Positions 43,639-51,211 of a stretch of DNA of 64,000 nucleotides are shown piece after piece. Within the stretch, counting starts at the first letter, position 1, and each line of letters starts with the position of its first letter. The notes below the pieces were generated by a model, which made no database searches, was not told where the DNA came from, and was given only the letters and a program-made list of their open reading frames with translations. This DNA comes from Alphaproteobacteria bacterium. GTDB lineage: Bacteria > Pseudomonadota > Alphaproteobacteria > RF32 > CAG-239. Where the stretch lies: positions 1-64,000 of the forward strand of contig SUUJ01000008.1 of the NCBI GenBank assembly GCA_015062585.1. Direction: 5' to 3'. A program made the translations under genes and the position numbers.

Positions 43639-44142
43639 TTAATATTTTTTGCGGTTTTTATAAATTTGAAACAATGTCCAAAATGTTAGTACGATACAGG
43701 CAATAGCCGACGGATATGCTTGAATATATACGCCGTGAATAAACCATAAAACCTGATTTAAGACCAAAGCCCAACGCATTTGTTGTTCGTTTTTGGTAAT
43801 ATAGATACAAATAGTATAAACTGCCGAAGCAATAATAGCCAACCATCCGATAATTCCCAAATTATTTGCCCACCAACCGACAATGACGCTGATAAGCAAA
43901 AGGGCATAGGTAATGTTTTTGGTCAACTTGTTCTTATAAGACAAAAAGTTTCTGACTAGGCAAACAATACTGATGACCAAGGCTGCATAAGCCGACAAAA
44001 CAAGGTTGCAAAAAATACCGAACAAGGTGTCGCCGACCTGCCAATACATAAAATCGTTTTTGCTTTGTTTAACTGCCGAAATAGCAATGCAAAGTGCCGA
44101 AAGTAAAGAAAAAATATTTCCGATAATCAAAGTTGTTGTCAT
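43639..44142 (-). CDS. YgjV-family inner membrane protein
   Basis: A 167-residue protein with about six membrane helices. The pattern NIFSLLSALCIAISAVKQSK, MYWQVGDTLFGIFCNL and a W/N-rich later half (GWWANNLGIIGWLAI; WFIHGVY) matches the YgjV/inner membrane family. It follows a nudix gene by three bases. Function unknown; compare 1710-2213. Confidence 0.75.
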   Translation of the reverse strand: MTTTLIIGNIFSLLSALCIAISAVKQSKNDFMYWQVGDTLFGIFCNLVLSAYAALVISIVCLVRNFLSYKNKLTKNITYALLLISVIVGWWANNLGIIGWLAIIASAVYTICIYITKNEQQMRWALVLNQVLWFIHGVYIQAYPSAIACIVLTFWTLFQIYKNRKKY

Positions 44143-44145
44143 AAG

Positions 44146-44658
44146 TTATTTGTCCTGAGCAATTTTATCAAAAAAATAGGTTAGGGTATTTACAAATTTT
44201 CCTTGTTTATGCAGTTCCATAATCTCGGAGGGATAGAGCCATTTTGCTTGCGCCACTTCATCGGTTGTGGCCAAGCTTAAATCAATTTCACCGTCATATT
44301 CAAAAAGCCAAACATCCACAATATCGTTAAACCTAAAACCGTTAACAAATTTTCTGATTTCGGAAAATACAATTTTTCCCTTGTCGGCATCCATATCAAC
44401 ACCGATTTCTTCTTTAGTTTCGCGTAAAGCTCCTTGCAGACTTGTTTCACCTTTTAATACCGAACCGCCTGAACTTAGCTCCCACATCAAAGGATTTTGT
44501 TTTCGTGAAGCAGCTCGTTGAGAAATCAAAAATTGACCTTTAGGATTTTTAATCCAAACATGAACAACCAAGTGGTATCCGTTATCAGGCAGTTCATTAC
44601 CGCGAATATGTTCGCCGATAATGTTACGATTTTTGTCATACAAGTCCCATATTTCCAT
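44146..44658 (-). CDS. Nudix hydrolase
   Basis: 170 residues. The nudix box GGSVLKGETSLQGALRETKEEIGV (in parts: G-x5-E ... REtkEEiGv) at about residues 64-87 is complete. N-terminal EIWDLYDKNRNIIGEHIRG and the later EVAQAKWLYPSEI resemble the Idi-like/YfcD-type nudix subgroup. Cuts a nucleoside-diphosphate-linked substrate, identity unknown. Cotranscribed with the YgjV-family gene. Confidence 0.9.
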   Translation of the reverse strand: MEIWDLYDKNRNIIGEHIRGNELPDNGYHLVVHVWIKNPKGQFLISQRAASRKQNPLMWELSSGGSVLKGETSLQGALRETKEEIGVDMDADKGKIVFSEIRKFVNGFRFNDIVDVWLFEYDGEIDLSLATTDEVAQAKWLYPSEIMELHKQGKFVNTLTYFFDKIAQDK

Positions 44659-44786
44659 GTTTCAAAAGCCTTGTTAAAATTAATTATTATTTATATTACT
44701 GATAGAAGTAGCATGCAAGCAAATATTTTTTTGTCCAAATTTGTACTTGCAAGATTAAAAAAAATGTGCTATCTCTCTTTCACATA

Positions 44787-44846
44787 AAATAATATAATTG
44801 TGTAAAATTACTGTGCTGTCCGGTGGGAGTTCTTTTTACACAAAAT
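44787..44846 (+). promoter_or_regulatory. Leader hairpin shared with the 48979 gene
   Basis: TATAATTGTGT then, after about 30 bases, a complementary ACACAA. The same arrangement (TATAATTGTGT...GACACAAT) occurs at 48914-48962 before a related gene, so both probably carry a 5' hairpin. Confidence 0.5.
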
Positions 44847-44872
44847 GTTTAATAATTAACTAAAAATGCTAT

Positions 44873-45358
44873 ATGGAACAAGAATTACCTATGGATGTTG
44901 TGTATATCATGCGCAACGGAGAGATCAAAGTATCTGACATCTTTATACCCGGAACTAAAATAAGGGGTATAATGCTTTCATCAACTATGGAGTTGGTCAT
45001 AGATGAAAGCCTTGATAATTATGAGGGTGCAAAATCAAGAGCGGCTAAGTTGGGTGGAGAACTGTTAAGCCTAAAAGACTTTTGGCTTATCAGACATAAG
45101 CTGGAAAAAATTCAAGACACCAAACAAGTTTTGCGAAACTTGATGGGCGAAGGTTACCATTTTTACAAAGTACCAACCATCAAGGGAACAAAGGAGTTCT
45201 ATTGGACTCAAGAAGAAAAGCCGGAAGATCTAGAGATATTCGGTAAGGCATACAATCACAAGTGTGTATGTATAGAAACATTGGACGAACAATTCAAGCC
45301 AGATGTTTTTTTCATGGCGACCCTGATAAAAATTATGCACCCGTTTCCTATGTACTAG
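44873..45358 (+). CDS. DUF1566-like orphan protein
   Basis: 161 residues. The order GIMLSSTMELVIDESLDNYEG, then AKSRAAKLGGELLSLKDFWLI and KEFYWTQEEK resembles the DUF1566 (Lcl C-terminal-like) pattern WeeAk-yaasLGGrLPt-eE followed by YWSS. No signal peptide. Related in design to the product of 48979-49287. No Shine-Dalgarno; AATTAAC lies before the start. Own terminator. Confidence 0.5.
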   Translation: MEQELPMDVVYIMRNGEIKVSDIFIPGTKIRGIMLSSTMELVIDESLDNYEGAKSRAAKLGGELLSLKDFWLIRHKLEKIQDTKQVLRNLMGEGYHFYKVPTIKGTKEFYWTQEEKPEDLEIFGKAYNHKCVCIETLDEQFKPDVFFMATLIKIMHPFPMY

Positions 45359-45370
45359 AAAAATCAAAAG

Positions 45371-45404
45371 AACAGTGTAGGTAAATCCTGCACTGTTTTT
45401 TTGT
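45371..45404 (+). terminator. Intrinsic terminator
   Basis: AACAGTG-AGG/CCT-CACTGTT hairpin with a T-run. Confidence 0.85.
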
Positions 45405-45412
45405 ACAAACAC

Positions 45413-45441
45413 TTGACAAAACAAAGCACCTGCTATATAAC
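45413..45441 (+). promoter_or_regulatory. Sigma-70 promoter of the 45573 gene
   Basis: TTGACA, 17 bp, TATAAC. Confidence 0.7.
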
Positions 45442-45461
45442 AAAATGCGTTAACCTATTAT

Positions 45462-45572
45462 ATATTCGCTATAGATTTGAATTTGTCTTTCTTTAAGCTT
45501 TTTGTTTTTAAAGGGGGATGTTTCGGGTTTATTTAGAGGGTTTGATTGGTTGGCTTCCTGTAAGATAGTCTT
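45462..45572 (+). promoter_or_regulatory. Conserved 5' leader, copy 1
   Basis: About 100 bases before the gene match, with small indels, the leader of the next large orphan (47228-47339). Shared words include TTGTCTTTCTTTAAGCTTT, GGGATGT, TTTGGTTGGCTTCCT-like sequence and the start context TGGGAAAA. In this copy the frame that is open in copy 2 has stops, so the conservation is not coding. Confidence 0.55.
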
Positions 45573-47117
45573 ATGGGAAAATATCAAAATTCATGTTTTA
45601 TGTTCCAAATTTTCAAAAACTTCGTGAAATCCACAAAAAGTTTGTGGTTCCACTTTACCCACAAGGGTAGAAAAAATCGCACAGACTACATCCCAGTAGA
45701 TGTGCAAATCGAAATTGCTTATTTCGAAAAAAAGCTGAGACACAACCCCAAAAGAGCTTTCATCATGACTGATCATGCCTGGTCCAAGGCATTTCGTTTG
45801 TGGATGTTCCAAAACGGTATGTTTGAGCTATTTGGCCAAATTTCCTCTGATGAAGAGATAAAAGAATTGTTGGCGCAAAAGGCTGACTTATCCATCGCGA
45901 AAAAGGTGTTGTCGGACAACACACCCAGCCGTAAGCTATTAGAGGAGTTAGACTATTCTGACCCCTATATCAAAGAGCTTGTGAAAGCCGTTCCATTGGC
46001 ATTCCAAAATGCGCCTACGTATAAGGTTATCGAGCAAAAAGATGTCTTAGAGGTCTTAGTTGACACTTTCTTAGATAAAAAATGGTTCGACTATTTGAAT
46101 TCTTACATGCTAAAAATCGTCAACAGCAAAAAACAGGATTATGAAGACATAATTCTTAAAATCGCTGACAGGTCGATTAACGGAAAAGAGATTGCTAAGG
46201 TTATTCCAACCCTTAGGATTGATTATCCAAATGTATATGTTTGGGTTCGCGAGAACATCGAACGTCTTACATCACCCACGGATGTTATGCTAGCAGCCTT
46301 CGTCCCTAAAGATCTTCCTTCTGATATCAATATTGATATTGACAATATCAGCGACATCAAAACGAAAGGAACTATGGACAAGCATAGTGATGCGTTGGCT
46401 TGGCTTAGGTTACTCATCGAAAACATAAAATCCAAAGAGGTGTTTAATACTTTGGTGTCATCGCTCGATGACATCAAAAGGATGAATGAAACCTTATTTG
46501 AGCAACTATGCGAGAAGCTTGCTGGGTATCACTATGCAGGTAAAGATTTTCTTGCAAAGGCAACCCCAAAGGCTAAGATGATAGTCTTACGTAAAAAAGC
46601 AGACACTACAGATTTGTGGTCATATTATCCGTTTACGAGCTGGCCTGAAGATATACAAAAGGAGGCTTTGGATATTTTGGTAAAACGCAGTGGTATATCC
46701 TATTATAATGCTGCTCAATTGCCGGAAAATCTGCGATACTATGTTTTCGAGCGAGCGGAAGTTTACGCTCAAATTTCCACTATTTTCAATGGCAATCATG
46801 ATGACCTCAATAGCCTGTATTCAAAGAAGCTTTCAAAAGAGGTTGAAGAAGTCATAGTTAAGGCTACTGCTGCTAACTTTCGTGGAGATATGGGAATGAG
46901 TTTCGACATGAAGCTGGGCTACGCTCAAAAGGCTAGGAAATATATAGAGGAACATCATATTGATCCTTCAGTTTTTCGAAAGTATCTGCTCAAGCTCAGT
47001 GAAGATCAGGTTCGAGATCTTATTGTGAAGAGGAAGAGCTTTTCTCGAGCTGAATACAGCGAGCTTATGGCATCGAGATTTAAATTTTTAGCACATTTGG
47101 TTAAGGTTGAAGACTAA
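45573..47117 (+). CDS. Large helical orphan, cassette 1
   Basis: 514 residues, nearly all helix, likely a solenoid of short repeats. The segment AWSKAFRLWMFQNGMFELF near residue 70 echoes the FxLW motif of the small orphans. It aligns loosely with the 47340 product in the first 150 residues (both have APTYK/SPYTFQNA-like blocks: PLAFQNAPTYK against SPYTFQNAWEK). Promoter, leader and terminator are also shared with that gene. No signal peptide or recognised domain. Confidence 0.7.
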   Translation: MGKYQNSCFMFQIFKNFVKSTKSLWFHFTHKGRKNRTDYIPVDVQIEIAYFEKKLRHNPKRAFIMTDHAWSKAFRLWMFQNGMFELFGQISSDEEIKELLAQKADLSIAKKVLSDNTPSRKLLEELDYSDPYIKELVKAVPLAFQNAPTYKVIEQKDVLEVLVDTFLDKKWFDYLNSYMLKIVNSKKQDYEDIILKIADRSINGKEIAKVIPTLRIDYPNVYVWVRENIERLTSPTDVMLAAFVPKDLPSDINIDIDNISDIKTKGTMDKHSDALAWLRLLIENIKSKEVFNTLVSSLDDIKRMNETLFEQLCEKLAGYHYAGKDFLAKATPKAKMIVLRKKADTTDLWSYYPFTSWPEDIQKEALDILVKRSGISYYNAAQLPENLRYYVFERAEVYAQISTIFNGNHDDLNSLYSKKLSKEVEEVIVKATAANFRGDMGMSFDMKLGYAQKARKYIEEHHIDPSVFRKYLLKLSEDQVRDLIVKRKSFSRAEYSELMASRFKFLAHLVKVED

Positions 47118-47140
47118 AACTTAAAGCAAGACAACAAAAA

Positions 47141-47174
47141 AAGGGTGTGAGTTCATCTCGCACCCTTTTTTTTG
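47141..47174 (+). terminator. Intrinsic terminator, cassette 1
   Basis: AAGGGTGTGAG-TTCAT-CTCGCACCCTT with T-run; the identical hairpin, with its flanks, recurs at 48826-48859. Confidence 0.95.
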
Positions 47175-47182
47175 TCTAGTTA

Positions 47183-47211
47183 TTGACAAGCATGTAAAAA
47201 AATGATATATT
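47183..47211 (+). promoter_or_regulatory. Sigma-70 promoter of the 47340 gene
   Basis: TTGACA, 17 bp, TATATT. Confidence 0.8.
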
Positions 47212-47227
47212 TGATACGTTAATCAAA

Positions 47228-47339
47228 TTATGTATTTTCTATGGATTTGTAGTTGTCTTTCTTTAAGCTTTTGCGTTTAAGGCGGGATGTCCTATTTTCT
47301 ATAGCGGGTCGTTTGGTTAGCTTCCTATGGGGTATTCCT
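47228..47339 (+). promoter_or_regulatory. Conserved 5' leader, copy 2
   Basis: Matches the leader at 45462-45572 (TTGTCTTTCTTTAAGCTTT, GGGATGTCC, CGTTTGGTTAGCTTCCT). It is read-through in frame with the gene from a TTG at 47253, but the matching leader of copy 1 has stops, so it is best taken as untranslated. Confidence 0.55.
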
Positions 47340-48803
47340 GTGGGAAAACTTAAAAAAATATCAAACAAAATGAAAAAAGAAACAAAATTGGCATTCATTG
47401 GCCTATTGGCCAAATGGATGTGGGCGTGCAAATGTCAAAAGTTCGCCAAGAGATTAACCCAAGAGTTTGCGAAAGGTTTAATCTACCAAACGAAGGAAGT
47501 GAATGAACGTATTTTGGCTCCCGGCCGTATAACCTGGCCAAAAGAGGTACGTCTTGCGGTCATAAACGCAGGCATCTCCGTATTGCGTCCTGAGACATCG
47601 GAGGAAGTACTCGCAACTATTCAAAAAGGAGTAGTTAAGGCCGAAGACTTGTATCCTATTCTTAAACAGTGGACGTTCAGTGAAGAGGAAGTGAAACGAA
47701 TTGAGGTTAATGACAATAATTATAACTATATTTTGTCATTAGTTAAAGTTTCACCATACACTTTCCAGAACGCATGGGAAAAGATAATCTTTTCTCCAAA
47801 TTGGAAAGTACTAGTCGATAAAGGCATTGAAAGAAGCGATGAATATATCTTGACCAGGTGTATTTCACTTGCAAAAGACAAGCCCCATTCGAAGGATTGT
47901 AAAGAGGTAGTTAACGCCGCGGTCGGTGCCCTTTTGGAAATGGGGCGTGAGACGGCTAGGTATCTATTAACCGAAAACATCCCTCAAGAGCTTAGCGACA
48001 AAGCGCTAAGATTGTTTAACTCTTTGCCGGATAAGACTTCGTGGTTACAACTGATGGTTAATAGAACCATACCAGGTTCTGATCAAACACATGAAAGTTG
48101 GGTTAAACTTGCATGCGATTACGTAGATTACGACAAGCATATCTATGTAGCTCTCGTTAATTTATTAAAAAGAATGAGAGAGACTGAAGTCGGAGATGCT
48201 GATAATTTGTGTGATTGCCTAGTAAACAGCGAATGGTTAGATGAAAAGGTGGTCCTCTACTTGAAAGAGGAGAAATACCTTGTTAAAGCCTTTTGCTTAA
48301 AACCTGATCTTGCAAAGAATTTGTTCCCCTTTAATGGATGGGGTACAGAGTCGACTAAACAGGCTCTGGAGTGTATGGCTCTAAGCGGAGATCTGGAAAT
48401 GGAACATTTGCTGTATTTCAGCGATGACATCAAGGACTTTGCCATAAAATGCATGGAAGTCGAAGCATTCAAAGCTGTTTGCTTAAAAGCGGTTTGTCTA
48501 AATGAGAACCTTGAGGATCTTAAGAGCCTGGTTAAGCATTCTCTTGATCCTAATGTGGAGTATGTACTCATGAGTGCAATGTCCTCAGATTGCACTAAGG
48601 TTAGAAAAATTGTTAACCAGTACGTTAAAGAGCATTTGACGTCGATTGAGACATGGGCATTCATTGAGTACCTGGAACATGCGACTATTAAGGAAATCGA
48701 GGCCGCAATTGAAGGAGCTTCAACCGTTTCTAAAGAGGTGTATGACACATTGGCTATGACAAAATGTCGTTATCTCTTAAAAGATCTGAAGATTGCTGAA
48801 TAA
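47340..48803 (+). CDS. Large helical orphan, cassette 2
   Basis: 487 residues from the GTG at 47340, chosen because it aligns exactly with the ATG of the 45573 gene (both TGGGAAAA) and lies after the conserved leader; a TTG at 47253 would add 29 residues. Helical repeat protein without signal peptide. The block KEVRLAVINAGISVL corresponds to KAFRLWMFQNGMFEL in cassette 1. Function unknown. Confidence 0.7.
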   Translation: MGKLKKISNKMKKETKLAFIGLLAKWMWACKCQKFAKRLTQEFAKGLIYQTKEVNERILAPGRITWPKEVRLAVINAGISVLRPETSEEVLATIQKGVVKAEDLYPILKQWTFSEEEVKRIEVNDNNYNYILSLVKVSPYTFQNAWEKIIFSPNWKVLVDKGIERSDEYILTRCISLAKDKPHSKDCKEVVNAAVGALLEMGRETARYLLTENIPQELSDKALRLFNSLPDKTSWLQLMVNRTIPGSDQTHESWVKLACDYVDYDKHIYVALVNLLKRMRETEVGDADNLCDCLVNSEWLDEKVVLYLKEEKYLVKAFCLKPDLAKNLFPFNGWGTESTKQALECMALSGDLEMEHLLYFSDDIKDFAIKCMEVEAFKAVCLKAVCLNENLEDLKSLVKHSLDPNVEYVLMSAMSSDCTKVRKIVNQYVKEHLTSIETWAFIEYLEHATIKEIEAAIEGASTVSKEVYDTLAMTKCRYLLKDLKIAE

Positions 48804-48825
48804 AGCTGATGTAAGACAACAAAAA

Positions 48826-48859
48826 AAGGGTGTGAGTTCATCTCGCACCCTTTTTTTTG
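48826..48859 (+). terminator. Intrinsic terminator, cassette 2
   Basis: Same stem and loop as 47141-47174, including flanking GACAACAAAA and TTTGTCTA, which is strong evidence of cassette duplication. Confidence 0.95.
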
Positions 48860-48902
48860 TCTAAAACACTTGCATGATACATAAAAATATGATAAACTCC
48901 AT

Positions 48903-48962
48903 TACATAAAATATATAATTGTGTTCAAATTATGGTGTTATAGCTATTTTTTAGGACACAAT
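48903..48962 (+). promoter_or_regulatory. Leader hairpin shared with the 44873 gene
   Basis: TATAATTGTGT near 48914 pairs with GACACAAT near 48954; parallel to the leader at 44787-44846. Confidence 0.45.
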
Positions 48963-48978
48963 AAAAACATAAAAAAAA

Positions 48979-49287
48979 ATGAAACAGATTAATTTTAGTC
49001 CATTGCACGTTTGGTGCAATTGGTATGAGGCCAATAAACTGGCTGAAGAAAAAGGTATGAAGCTTCCATCCATAGAGGATGTCGAGATCATTAAAGAAGT
49101 TGCAGCTTCAATGAAGGCTAATGGTGAACCACTTATGCCCCGGGGAGAACCGGATGGTATGTGGTGCAGAGAAGCCAAAGATGAGGAGTTTGCTACAACA
49201 ATTGATCCTCGTACCGGAGAAATTCGGTATATTAGAAAGATAGGCGTTCGGCTATGTATGCTAATAGAAGAAGTCTCTACCGAGTAG
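48979..49287 (+). CDS. Small DUF1566-like orphan
   Basis: 102 residues. WYEANKLAEEKGMKLPSIEDV followed by GMWCREAKDEEFATTID and VRLCMLIEE resembles the end of DUF1566-type domains (W-eA--yA---G-rLPt--E, then a W motif). Shorter than the product of 44873. The terminator overlaps its stop. Function unknown. Confidence 0.5.
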   Translation: MKQINFSPLHVWCNWYEANKLAEEKGMKLPSIEDVEIIKEVAASMKANGEPLMPRGEPDGMWCREAKDEEFATTIDPRTGEIRYIRKIGVRLCMLIEEVSTE

Positions 49288-49300
49288 AGACTTTTTTTTT
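49271..49300 (+). terminator. Intrinsic terminator overlapping the stop codon
   Basis: AAGTCTCTA/TAGAGACTT plus T-run. Confidence 0.9.
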
Positions 49301-49382
49301 GATCTGACAAAAGATAATAAAATTTTAATTTGTTGATAGTTAGTATATATCTTCAATAACCGATACAAAAAAAGAGGTAAAA

Positions 49383-50213
49383 ATGATAGATATATTACTA
49401 AAATTTACGCAAAAAGCCGGACGCAAGCTAAAATCAATGCGTAAAAATGTCAAAACTATGGGCAACAAAGATTCTTCGGTCAGCTCACTGGTTACACAGG
49501 CTGATGTTTATATATCTGATATTTTTGCCAAGACTGTAAAAAAACATTTCTCTCATCTTAGCTACATGATTATCGACGAAGAAAAAATCACAAATTATGG
49601 CAAAGATATTTTCAACAAAATAAAGTCTACCGAGTATCAATTTGTCATAGACCCTATCGACGGCACTATTCAATATGCCAATAACCATCCGCTTTACGGT
49701 ATAACCATCGGTGTATACAAAAATGCCAAACCGCTAATGGGACTGATTTATTTGCCCGAAATCGAAGAAATGATATATTTTGACGGCAAAAAGGCTTATT
49801 ATGTGCAAAATTGCTTCAAAAAAAATGAGATAAAAACCGAACTTTTACCGCAAGCAAAAGCGGATACTTCAATTATTTTCGGACATCCGTGGCTTTGGGA
49901 TCTAACTTCTGAATTTTCGACTGACAAGGCATTGTTTTTAGACTATTTTGCTTCGGTTTCCCAATGTTTTTATACTCTGCTGGGCAAAGCAAAAGGCTAT
50001 TGTATGTGGCTGTATTTATGGGATATTGCCGGCACTTTACCGATTGCCGAATATTTGGGAATTAAATTGTATAAATATGGAAGCAACAAAGCTTGTAATG
50101 GCATTTCGCCCGACTTTTTCGATAGCGACATGGGATTAAAAGACCTATGCGTAATGTGTCATTCCAAAGATTACAAAGAAATATGCTCTATGGTCTGTCC
50201 CAAAAAGCAATAA
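49383..50213 (+). CDS. Inositol monophosphatase family protein
   Basis: 276 residues. Metal-site motifs: IDEEKI (Glu of motif 1), VIDPIDGTIQY (DPxDGT) and YLWDIAGTLPIAEYLG (WD-AG). These are diagnostic of the IMPase/SuhB/CysQ superfamily of lithium-sensitive phosphatases. The substrate (inositol phosphate, PAP or another) cannot be told. Preceded by GAGG, monocistronic. Confidence 0.88.
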   Translation: MIDILLKFTQKAGRKLKSMRKNVKTMGNKDSSVSSLVTQADVYISDIFAKTVKKHFSHLSYMIIDEEKITNYGKDIFNKIKSTEYQFVIDPIDGTIQYANNHPLYGITIGVYKNAKPLMGLIYLPEIEEMIYFDGKKAYYVQNCFKKNEIKTELLPQAKADTSIIFGHPWLWDLTSEFSTDKALFLDYFASVSQCFYTLLGKAKGYCMWLYLWDIAGTLPIAEYLGIKLYKYGSNKACNGISPDFFDSDMGLKDLCVMCHSKDYKEICSMVCPKKQ

Positions 50214-50239
50214 TCATCATTTTGGTTCATTAAAATAAG

Positions 50240-50263
50240 AAAAGCACCCGTTAAGGTGCTTTA
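50240..50263. terminator. Bidirectional terminator
   Basis: AAAGCACC/GGTGCTTT between the IMPase gene and the convergent small orphan. Confidence 0.75.
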
Positions 50264-50282
50264 ATTAAAAAAAAACGATTTA

Positions 50283-50558
50283 CTACTGCTTCTCGTTTAT
50301 GAGCTCTTCGAGGCGTGTAGTAAGATTGTTGAGGTCCTCTTCTTGCTCCTTTGTAGCTTTTTCCCAAAGAGGAGTTGTAGACAAAGCCTTCATCTTACCC
50401 AAAAGATTTTCAGCCTTCTCTTTGTTGAAGCGGTTTGCCAGTTGTACGCAGTTTCCTGCAAAAGTCCAAAGACGGAAACTAATTTCACCGGTTTGTTCAA
50501 AATAACGGTTTTGCAACTCTACGGCTGCGACAAGAGTCTTTAATTCAAGCTGTGTCAT
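50283..50558 (-). CDS. Small helical orphan, FxLW family
   Basis: 91 residues from the ATG at 50558 (MTQLELKTLVAAV). The motif GEISFRLWTFAGNCVQLANRF is close to ISFRLWVMNLAV of the 36358 product. Own promoter. An upstream in-frame start at 50630 would add 24 unlike residues. Function unknown. Confidence 0.65.
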   Translation of the reverse strand: MTQLELKTLVAAVELQNRYFEQTGEISFRLWTFAGNCVQLANRFNKEKAENLLGKMKALSTTPLWEKATKEQEEDLNNLTTRLEELINEKQ

Positions 50559-50650
50559 AATATTTTTATTAAAAGGTGAATCTATAACTACGCACTGGCC
50601 AAAGGCTCTAAAAGACATAATTATAGACATACTGTGATTTATCGAATATG

Positions 50651-50679
50651 ATTATACCACATTTCAGAAGTTGAGTCAA
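50651..50679 (-). promoter_or_regulatory. Near-consensus sigma-70 promoter
   Basis: Minus-strand TTGACT, 17 bp ending ATGTGG, TATAAT; the -10 context ATGTGGTATAAT is the same as at 38636-38647. Confidence 0.85.
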
Positions 50680-50700
50680 TTAAGAAAATCAGCGCTTTAT

Positions 50701-51147
50701 CTAAGCATTTTTTCGCAAAATATAATGCGGCATATAGATCCCCGAGGCATCATATTTTTCTTCACTTATTTTTTCAAAACCAAACTTTGTATATATATGC
50801 AATGCAACATCATTGTCGGTTCTGACACCTATACTCATAGGTCCGCTATATGTATCTATAATATATTTAATCAATTTTTGCCCGATACCCTGATTATGAT
50901 ATTGCGGCAAAACATAAAGCTGTTTAATTATTTTTTCTTTTGTGCAATAGCTGATATATCCGACACTTTTATCGCCTTGCTTATAGATATATGTATCAAG
51001 GCTCGGATAATTATATGTTATTACCCGTTCATACAGTTTTTTCCAATCATCATCAGGTAAATCAATGCTTGAGCGCAAAGATTTATCAAATATTACTAAC
51101 AAATCCGGCCAATCAGAAACAACTGATTTAATTATTTTTGTTTTCAT
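50701..51147 (-). CDS. GNAT-family N-acetyltransferase
   Basis: 148 residues from the ATG at 51147 preceded by GGAGC. Core LYVLPQYHNQGIGQKLIKYI (Q-x-x-G-x-G/A) and VRTDNDVALHIYTKFGFEKI are standard. Substrate unknown. It overlaps a very small ORF that in turn overlaps the HAD gene, so all three are probably one transcript. Confidence 0.88.
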   Translation of the reverse strand: MKTKIIKSVVSDWPDLLVIFDKSLRSSIDLPDDDWKKLYERVITYNYPSLDTYIYKQGDKSVGYISYCTKEKIIKQLYVLPQYHNQGIGQKLIKYIIDTYSGPMSIGVRTDNDVALHIYTKFGFEKISEEKYDASGIYMPHYILRKNA

Positions 51148-51211
51148 TTTTTTTGCTCCGTATTTCAGCAAAAGGGTCGCAATATTCGTTATTTATATAA
51201 TCTTCTATCAT
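51128..51211 (-). CDS. Tiny ORF resembling the methyltransferase N-terminus
   Basis: 27 residues starting MIEDYINNEYCDPF; the methyltransferase at 54603-55343 starts MIENYTNNEFCNPF. It overlaps the HAD stop by four bases (ATGA) and the GNAT start. It looks like the leftover start of a gene whose body was replaced by the GNAT gene, or a shared leader peptide. Confidence 0.4.
   Translation of the reverse strand: MIEDYINNEYCDPFAEIRSKKNENKNN

Noticed and set aside
47253..47339. N-terminal extension of the large orphan from a TTG
   Set aside because: The homologous leader of the 45573 gene has in-frame stops, and the GTG at 47340 aligns with that gene's ATG.
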